Made by a program: the position numbers and the translations under genes. Shown here piece by piece: positions 37,701 through 46,700 of a stretch of 64,000 nucleotides of DNA (position 1 is its first letter; every line of letters begins with the position of its first letter). The notes under the pieces are model-generated. The model was not told the origin of the DNA, made no database searches, and saw only the letters and a program-made list of their open reading frames with translations. Source of the stretch: Palaemon carinicauda (taxonomy: Eukaryota; Arthropoda; Malacostraca; Decapoda; Palaemonidae); NCBI RefSeq assembly GCF_036898095.1, contig NC_090765.1:35377829-35441828 (forward strand), written 5' to 3'.

Positions 37701-40700
37701 CAGTATTAGATTTACTAAATTTAAGATCAGGAAGGGGCAAGAAAAAAAAAAAAAGTTAATGATGATGTTAACAGTGACCTTTTTTTCTGACTGCTTGGTT
37801 TTGGCTATGTTGTTTTATTTGATTTATTTTTTTGTTCATAACTACAGCTTAACATATATCAGGTTTTCAAGTTATATCTTTAATAAAGAGCTTTATTTTT
37901 TTCTCAAATACAAATTTTTTATCAACAAATAAGTTATTGAAAATTATTTCTATACCAAACAACCAAATCTTTGCATCTCATATAATTGGTCTGTAGGTTA
38001 AGAATAGGCACAGGGGTAACCACCTGTGCTCAGTTAAGCAAGAAAGAATTCAGCAAAGCGTGACTATGTTGTATACTTTTTTTTTTGTTAAGATTGATTA
38101 GATTCTAATTGAAAAATAACTTCAGCTGTGGTGTACAATGTGTGACATTTGATTTATGAAAATTTTGCCATATGACCCAAGTGTTCAGATAAATAGTGGT
38201 TAGAGCTTAGGGTTGAGGGGTACACAGACGTTTTAATGCTCTCAGTACATTGACAATACAACACCCTCACAGGGACCAAATGCATTCATCCTCTTACCTG
38301 GTAAACATTTGTATTGAGAGGGTATTTATATGGCTATAAATGTTGTGTAAACATTTATGGCTAGAGGGTATCTATATAACTATAAATGTCTTCATTTTTT
38401 CCATTTCGCTAGACTAGAATTGGCAAAGTCTGTTTCTTAATTTTCATTAAAGTAATTATATATAAAAAAGCAAAATTTTATAGCAGTTGTTATTCTTTTC
38501 AGGCTGTGTTGTATACCATTGGGATGTAAAAGACCAGAAGTTGGTTAATCGGCTAGACTGCTCAAAGTTGGTACCTTGCTCTGAAAGCCTTCAATCCATA
38601 AGTATTGAAGAACATTTATCACCATCACACTGCCAGGTAATTATGAATCAGGCCCTTTTTACTTTGAACTATTTTTCTTACCCTCCTGATAATAAAATCT
38701 TTCTTTGAATTGCCCTACAAAAAAAAACAAAAAAAAAAACAACCATTTTCCCCACATTCTATTTTCAAAAACCCCACTCACTGTGTATAATGTAAATTAC
38801 CCTGCATGTACTATATCTTATAATGATATTGAGATGTAGATTTTTTTCCCATGGCTTGATTTTTCATATTCTAATACTTAGAATTTGCTTTTAGTAGGAT
38901 TATACAGCAAGTTCATGTTTTACCGATAATTTTTATTTGGTTTAGCTTTTACTTCACTACTATATTCCTGCATTTACATGAATATCTAGAGATTGCAACT
39001 CCAGTGAAATGGGAAGGAAAAACTCCCATTCCTTTATCTCCTTGGGTTACCAAGTGTGTATCAGGGCCTATTACAGGTACTCCTCATTTAGCAACCATTC
39101 AAAATTACAACGGTTTTAAGATAAATGTATTATTTGTTTAATGACAATTACGAGAAGTTATGATGGACAGAATGCCATCAAAACAAGAAATTCAATTGTT
39201 AGAAATTGTCAATTACTGCTTAATGTTAAAAAGCTGAAGACAAAACATGAAGTTTTGAATTAGAAATTGGCCACTAAGAGTACAGTAATAATAGTTGACA
39301 AAGAACATGAATCAAAACGTGAAATTTAGATTATAAATTGCTAAGTACAGCGTACCGTTAAAATGCGTTAGTCAAAATTTGGAAACTAGCTTAAAAATCA
39401 ACAAATAATACTGTACATACCATATTAAAAATCGCCAAAGAACACAAGCCATAACGTGAAACTTAAATTAAAAATCAAAAAAATAATAACTGCATGGTTT
39501 GGGAAATTATATGACCATACAGTATTGTCAATATCATTGTAACCTTGAAATCAGCTGACGACGAAACCAAAATAAAAACAATTGGAAATTGCTGCTGTTA
39601 AAATAAACCTTAAATTGATAATAGAAAAGAAAATTATGATTAAATGAAGCTCTGTTAACATCGTGAAACCAGAATTATTTTATACTTCTTTCAGCAGATA
39701 AACATTATGATACCGGCTAAAACTAGAGATCAATTGACGAAATCGAATGTCGTTCAGTATTTTAAGCTCAGCTTACTATCGAACATATATTTAAATAAAG
39801 TTTACATTTATTTGTTATACAGTATTTAATTGAGACTTTGTAAAGAAACAAAGATTTCATTATATATATATATATAGAGAGTGAGTGAGTGAGTGTGTGT
39901 TTAATTAAACTTTCCTCGTTTAAAAACACTATGATCAGGCTTTATCCTCTTGTAAGAGATGCCACATGAACCACTATCCTCTTTTATTAAGTTTGTATCT
40001 ACAGATCACCCTATTCATACATTCCATATGGCACCTTGTTCACAAGGTGCTACACTGTCTATAACCTGGAGAATATTCACTTTTGTGACAGGCAAGGATG
40101 AGAAAATGGGCTTTTCTACTCTATTAAAATCTCATTCAATGAAATTTTAGACTCTCTCTCCATAGCTTTGAAAGACAAGTTGTTCCAACACGGAGTACTT
40201 ACCTCGAACTACTTTCTTAGGAGTATCTGGGATCTCTTCCCATCTGACCAGAATTTTGTGTAGTTTACCCTACTCCCGTTTTCTATGCGGGGCATTCTCT
40301 GGTGGATTGATACTCGCCCAGAGACAACCCGGGGTCAGAGAGCATGCTTGCTCAGGTCTCGATCTCCAGTAAGTTTTTGGTCGCGTCGGCGTTAACACCC
40401 CGACGCTCTTTCTTAACCCAGTGCGACCCTTTGTGTCCCCGACCCCTTTGTGTGCTTCCCAATCCTTTCCCTCTGTGTTCCTGTGTCTCGTGGTGTATTA
40501 CTAGTGCGTTATGGAGCATCCCCGTCGTTGCCCTAGGCCTGTGGCCGGCAAATCGTGTGGCACTTTTCTCTCAAAACCCGAAGTTGACTCGCACTCCTTG
40601 TGTTCGTCGTGTAGGGGCAGTGTGTGTTCCCCTACAGCCACGTGTTCGGAGTGCGAGTCCTGGAATGAAGTGCAGTGGGTGCGATACTGCACTAAGAAAC

Positions 40701-43700
40701 AGAAGGCTTCTCGACGGTCCCCTAGGAAGTCCAGCGTCTCTTCGCCCCTCGCTTCGCCCGGCGTCCCGTCGGACAGTCTCTGCCGTCTTCCCCTACCCAG
40801 TGTAGGGGCCGAGGCAAGTCTGTTGCGGGGAAGCGGCCTGTGGCCCTTCCCCAGGAGTCTGATTTACCTGACAGTGGGATTGTGTCTTCGGTCTAGGCAA
40901 GTGGGGGGCCTGAGGGTGAGGGGGGGGGGTGTATCCGGGGGACGGAGCCCTGGTGAAAGCAGGTCCCGTCTCGTCGGACGATCCGCTGTTGGGTAAAACG
41001 GCAGCAGTCTCTTCTCCCGCCTCTTGGGCAGGTTTTTCAGGTACATCAGCAGCCGATGGTGCCGCCGAGAAGGACGACTCGCCGCCATCAGACACCCTCG
41101 TGGGGCGCCTCCGAAGACGCCCTTCAGATCGCCCCTGAGGATGTAAGAGGAGTTTGAGACCTGGTTCCCCAACGAGGAGCCCCCCCGCTTCCCTCCAACG
41201 CCTTCAGCTACGTTCCCGGCAGACTTCATGGAGCCTTCGTCGCCGGCCGAACCCCATGCAGAACCACCAGCAATGCGGCAAGATTCAGGCCCTCCAACGA
41301 GGTCCTACAGGTCTTCGGGCTCCTCGGTCGAGGCCTACTCCTACTCGTCAGAAGACGGAGCCCCGAGAAACCATAGGAGGCGGCGAGATAGGTCCTGCAG
41401 GAGGCGATCTTGCTCGCGCTCCCATTCAAGATCCCGCCACGTGGGTAGACGTTCCAGATCCCCCAGGAGGAAGTTCAGGAGAAGCCTTTCGCCAGAGGAA
41501 GAATGGGTGCGAGTCTCCATCCCCCGTAGCCAACTCCTGGGGGCTGCAGCAGTTGCGGGCACCTCGGGATGGCGCCCCAGGCCCCGCTCACCGGTAGGTT
41601 TTGTCGACGAAAGGAAGTATGACCGACGGAGGGACTCTTCTCATCAGGTACCAAGGGTCAGGCATAAGTCCGCGAAGGTTCACACTCCACCCACCCAGCG
41701 GGGAGAGTCGCCCCTTCGGTCTGGCAGCCGCGTCCCAGCCTCAAGATCTTTGATGAGTCGTCCAGAACGGGAGAAACACCTTTCCTCGACGGGCAAGCCC
41801 ACAGATCCCTCGTCCGCCAAAAGAGATAGATCCAGGACGGAGGCCTCCATTCCAGCGGCGATACCCGTCCTACTGCCTGAAGCGAGGGGACTGGACCACT
41901 CCAGGAGGATGCCTCCTCCTCGTGCGGCTCCCCCCGTCGGAGGTCCTTCGTCACGAGAACTGGGATGCCCAACAGAGAAAGTAGAGGACGGAGATGAAGG
42001 TTCGCCAGGGGAGGTTTCTGCATACAGGAGGGTGATAGGCCTCATCCGACGGCACCATAGGCTGGACGAACCGGAGCCCTCTACTGACGAGGTCTGGCTC
42101 TCGAGCCTCAACAGGCTGATGGATGCGCCTGTACAACAGAGGCCCTCACTAGCCCTCCCTTTAGCTAGGGATGTGAAGCTGGGATTGGCACACATTAGCA
42201 AGGTCGTGGCCAACCATGCGGAAGCCCCCCAAGAACCAGAGCGCATCTAGACTTATCCAGGGCCTGAAGACACAGTCCCGGTTCTACCTCCCGGAAGGAC
42301 ACCGCGCGGGGGCCTGCGCAGTGGAACCAGCTGTCGCCATCTTGGGACAGGGCGCAGCAGAGGAGAGGGCTACCACGGCCCCGGTTTGTTTCTCCCCCAC
42401 GGAGACTGCCATGATGGAGGAGCTGTCCAGGGACTTGATTCACGTGTCATCGTGGCTGGATTGGTGGGCCTCCACGCTGGTAGGGTTCCAGTCCTTGCAC
42501 GACCTCACAATCCCGGAAAATCAGGCCTTACTGAAGGAGCTGATTAGTTTGGGAGGTAAGACCCTGAAGTTCCTTTCCTATCAGTCTTATAACACAAACC
42601 GCCAACTGGATACTGAGGAAAAGGGACACAGTGTTCAGCAGGCTTGTAAGGAGGCTCCCTGACAGGAAAGCGAGGTCCCTGAGGAGCCTTCCACAGTGGG
42701 ACGAGTCAGTTTTCCCCCTCAAGGAAGTGGAAGAGACAGTTGAGAGGGTGAGGAAACTAAAGGATGTGGGGAAACCCAGGCCCCCTCCAGCAAGAAGACC
42801 CACCCATAGAAGAGCACCTTCTGACGTCCCTCTCCCTCCTCGCGCCTCACCTAACCAGCCCAGGAGAGACGCCCCTACTACATCCTGGCAGCAACCTTCG
42901 CAGCCCTCCCGTAGGGGAACGTCGGCTGCGCAGTCAGCATTCAGGCCCTCCTATTCAGCCACCAGAAGAGGTCGTTCGGGCCGCGCCTCTCGAAGGAGAT
43001 AGGGAGAGAGGCCCCCTCAGTGGTGGTGATTGTGCAGTTGCTTTTGTAGGTGGGGGAAGAGATTGTTGATTGGAAACTCCTAGGTCTGTATTACGTATGG
43101 AGTTACGTATGCAGTTATTAGATTGAAGGGGCTATTGATGGGCAGGTGTACCTGGATGAGGTATGTAAATTTGGCAGCTTACTTCTCCCTACAAAATCTC
43201 TCATCCTGTCTGTGTAATTCCTTGTGTTCTCTTCTTTTTTCATCTTCCTGGAATAAGAGGCCAGAGGACTCTGGGGATATCTCACTCCAGGGCCTGAGTT
43301 CTTAGAGAAAGTAAGACTACTTTAAGCAATTAATTGTAGAGATTCCTAGAGAGGGTAAGACTGCTTGAAGCAATTAATTGTAGAGAGGTTCCTAGAGAGG
43401 GTAAGACTGCTTGAAGCAATTAATTGCAGAGGAGGCTCCATCTGGGAAGTATCGCTTCTACGATAAAAATTGCTGAAGGAGGTCCACTTACTCTGGCAGA
43501 CAACTGAATAGGTTCTTCGCAGGTTTAAAGGTTACTCGTGAATTGCAGGGACAAAGGGCAGTGACAATTTCCGAGCAGGTCTCTCCACCCAATCTAGGAC
43601 AAGGGAGGTCCAGGCAATGGCTGCTGATGACTCGACACGTAGACCTAAAGGCTCTCCCAGACATCCCATCCTTAGCTTACAGGGGAGGCGAGGTTGCAGA

Positions 43701-46700
43701 CACTACAATAGACTATTGACCTTGAGTGGGTCTTGAACCCCAATCCAGTAGATCACTAGGCAGGGATATTTCTACATTTGCTATAGGCTACCATACCCCC
43801 AGACATATTAACAGTGCCTCGTGAAAAGCCTTTCGTTCGGAGAAGTTGGATAGTTACCAACCTTGAAGAGCAAGGGGCATGAGATTTCTGAACCCTGGTT
43901 GTTGATCAGTGATGCTTTTTGGGAATGGTTTCTGTTGAAGACGTCCATGAGGAAGAATGGCCCGAGAACATTGCAGAAATGGGTCGACACCTACCTGAGC
44001 CCCCTAATATGGTCGTCTGATAGGAACACTCTCGTTGCTGCTGTTTCTCAGCATATTCGGGTATCCATCCTCTGCTTGGGCACGAGACTATACTCCTCCA
44101 GATTGATCAATATCCCCAGATCATGGCAAAAAGAAAGAAGTCTGTTTCTATCCTGGAGAATCTGCCTCCTTGAGAAGGACAGGATCAGACAATCGTCAAG
44201 ATACCTCAAGAGGCAAATTCCATTTGAGTGAGCTCAAGTATAGATGAGTATGAACACTTGGGGAGTGGTATACAGTTTGAATTGTATGGCTTTGAAAAGG
44301 TATCTGTAGTAGCATTATGTGGAGGTGAAGTTTATGTTGGAACAACATGGGGATGTGTTGTTGCTGAAGCAGAGTCAATGCATCCTATTGCAGTTCTTCG
44401 GCCATATGAAGATGAAGTAAGGGCTATTGTCCCTCTGCCTTCCCCATCTGTAATTATTGATAAATATGAAACTGCAGGAGATCCTTCAGACAGTGATCGA
44501 GATAGTGAATGCTTTACCAATACCTTAACAACTCTAGGACGAAAGAGATACTTCCTTCAGGTCCACGAAAAGCATAAAGGTTTCTTTCCTGTTGGGAGAC
44601 CATATGGTGCATGCAGTCCCTATCTTAAATGATGTCTGGGGAACAAGCTCATTTAAGGATAGAGGTCAATGATTGTCTCTAGCCCCCAATTGACTTCTCC
44701 TCCAGGAAGAATAGACTGTAGGATACCGGAGAATGGTCTCAGATGATTATGAGAGCATTCTTCTCTATCACTTTTACCTCTGATCATGGGCCAGAGATTT
44801 CTACAATTCCAGAGGAAAAATCTGGAAAGACACCTGTGTAAAAGTGAGGGAAGAGCAACAGGCAATATCTGTCCCAAAGGACTTCCTTGCCCATCTCTTG
44901 CTCTGCTCTGTGTCACTGCCACATTGCCCAGTAGCTGAACTTTCATCCCTCCTCTTGCAGATGCTAGATTAAAGGACTGTCAATTTCAGCGTCCCGATCT
45001 TATCTCTACTACCTCTCCTGGATTGGTCAGAATGGGGGTGAAAGGGTGGAGCATTGTTCATGCCTTTCTTCAAGGAATAAGAAGCTGGAGTTTTCTTCAG
45101 TAATGATCTCAAAGAAATGGTGGAGTTCAAAATTATCAGCCCTTAAAGGTAACTGCAAAATGGAAAAGGTAACTGCAAAATGGATAAGAGAGTTGTGGCT
45201 TCCCTTCCTCATCTTCATCCTACTGCAGGAAAAGGGCCCCATTCTTCAGCAATGGTATGTTCGTCAGGTACAATACCACCTCAGTCTATCATTCAGGTAA
45301 GGGGGAAGTAGGGCGGCGCCCTTCTTTCCAACCAGCAGTGCAAGTGCTTGGTTTGGTATGAGACCGAGCGCAGGTAATAGGTGTGAGCACCTGTACCATT
45401 TATCAAGAGACTTCTCTAGGATGGATTTGTTCTTGGTACTACACCATCCTTCCCCCGAGCACATAGGGAGAGATCTGTCCAAGACTACACTTACGTGACT
45501 CCTATTGAGCAGTCTTCCTGGACTTCTTTGGTATTTTTTTTTTTTTTTTTTTTTTTTTGTTTTAGAAGTAGCAGCATCTGAAGAATTTTTCTTCTTCTAG
45601 AAGTAGCAACTTTTGAAGAATTTAACAAAAATAAGGCAGATGAGGAGAAACTTGAAGTTTGTCTTCTACAGGGTTGTACAAGCCAAACACTATGCTTCCA
45701 TGGACAGAGTCCACAGAAGCAGCAGAGACAATACTACCTGGTGATATACCTTTTAGCACCTCCATGGGGCCAGGAAGACACTGCAGGGGAAGTTGGGCAG
45801 CACCCCTTCCCCTAACACTCGGCAGCAGAAAAATTTCCTTCCTCTAACTAGGCACTAGCAGTGTCTAAGGAATGCCATATTCTTTAGGTTGACGTCATCG
45901 TCATCGTAAGGCCACACTAGTGAGGAAATGCCAGCAACATTCATATCCTCAACAAAAACAAGGATGATTTGGATAATGGCAGCTTTGCACAGAAAACTGT
46001 CACATGTTCATTCATTTACAAATGCCCCACCTTATGTGGGACACAGGCTGTAGCGTTGGCAGCCCGTCAGTGTCACAATTTAAAATTTATCCGGAAAACT
46101 GCATATCCTTTTTTTCCTTTAATGTATCCTTTAAGTATGATGATCTGCGCATTAATCCATTTCTGAAAGAGGAGGCAAAAAATTAAAACAACCAAAATTA
46201 GGGGGGTTAGCAAGAGTATGTTTGTACTGCTTGCAGCCGAATTGAAAACCAAGTGCAAACCTGACTGTCGGGTGGGCGGGGCTTACCCTTGACCAACCAT
46301 CAACTACTACTACTTTGTTAAAATTCAAGCTACTGTTACCAGCCTAGCCAAAATCATACTCATAAAAGGACAATGGTTTGTACTCTTGTACTCGTGTAGG
46401 AAGAAATTTGCATACTTACACTTGCTGCTTGTTCTGTATTTTTAGAGTTGAAATCTTGCACTTAATTAATCACTATATAATGGCTTCTTAATGGTTTTCT
46501 CTTTTTAAAGGTATCTGCAGTAGCAGTATGTGGAGGAGAAGTTTATGTTGGAACAACATGGGGATGTGTTGTTGTTGCTGAAGCAGAGTCAATGCGTCCT
46601 ATTACAGTTTTTCGGCCATATGAAGATGAAGTAAGGGCTATTGTCCCTCTGCCTTCCCCATCTGTAATTACTGATAAAGATGAAACTGCAGGAGATCCTT

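Larger units (their letters stand above)
43200..46350 (-). mobile_element. Degenerate DIRS element, antisense, 3'-truncated
   Basis: Read on the minus strand, a terminal-repeat-like start (~46350-46200, with CCGCCCaccc and cagtcag boxes shared with the 54.4-kb end) is followed by a decayed 5' region. RT segments follow: VNWGLETIIDLYP near 44660, MLFVDLKE near 44570, RKYLFRP near 44545, then FKAIQFKLYTTPQVF and LLRYLDDCLILSFSRRQI between 44300 and 44150. Stops and frame changes are frequent. A Lrrk exon fragment interrupts it at 44301-44535. Confidence 0.75.

Noticed and set aside
40344..40805. 153-residue open frame overlapping the gag-like start
   Set aside because: It is in another frame, and the gag frame starting MEHPRRC is the one repeated at the 55.4-kb copy.
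41658..42246. Long minus-strand open frames opposite the gag-like gene
   Set aside because: Shadows caused by high GC content; composition is meaningless on that strand.
44228..44300. An upstream coding extension (MSSSIDEYEHLG...) of the duplicated Lrrk exon, as if a fused exon 14-15 retrocopy
   Set aside because: Read on the minus strand this stretch is DIRS RT (FKA...TTPQVF...AHSNGICLLRYLDD), so its + frame is incidental.
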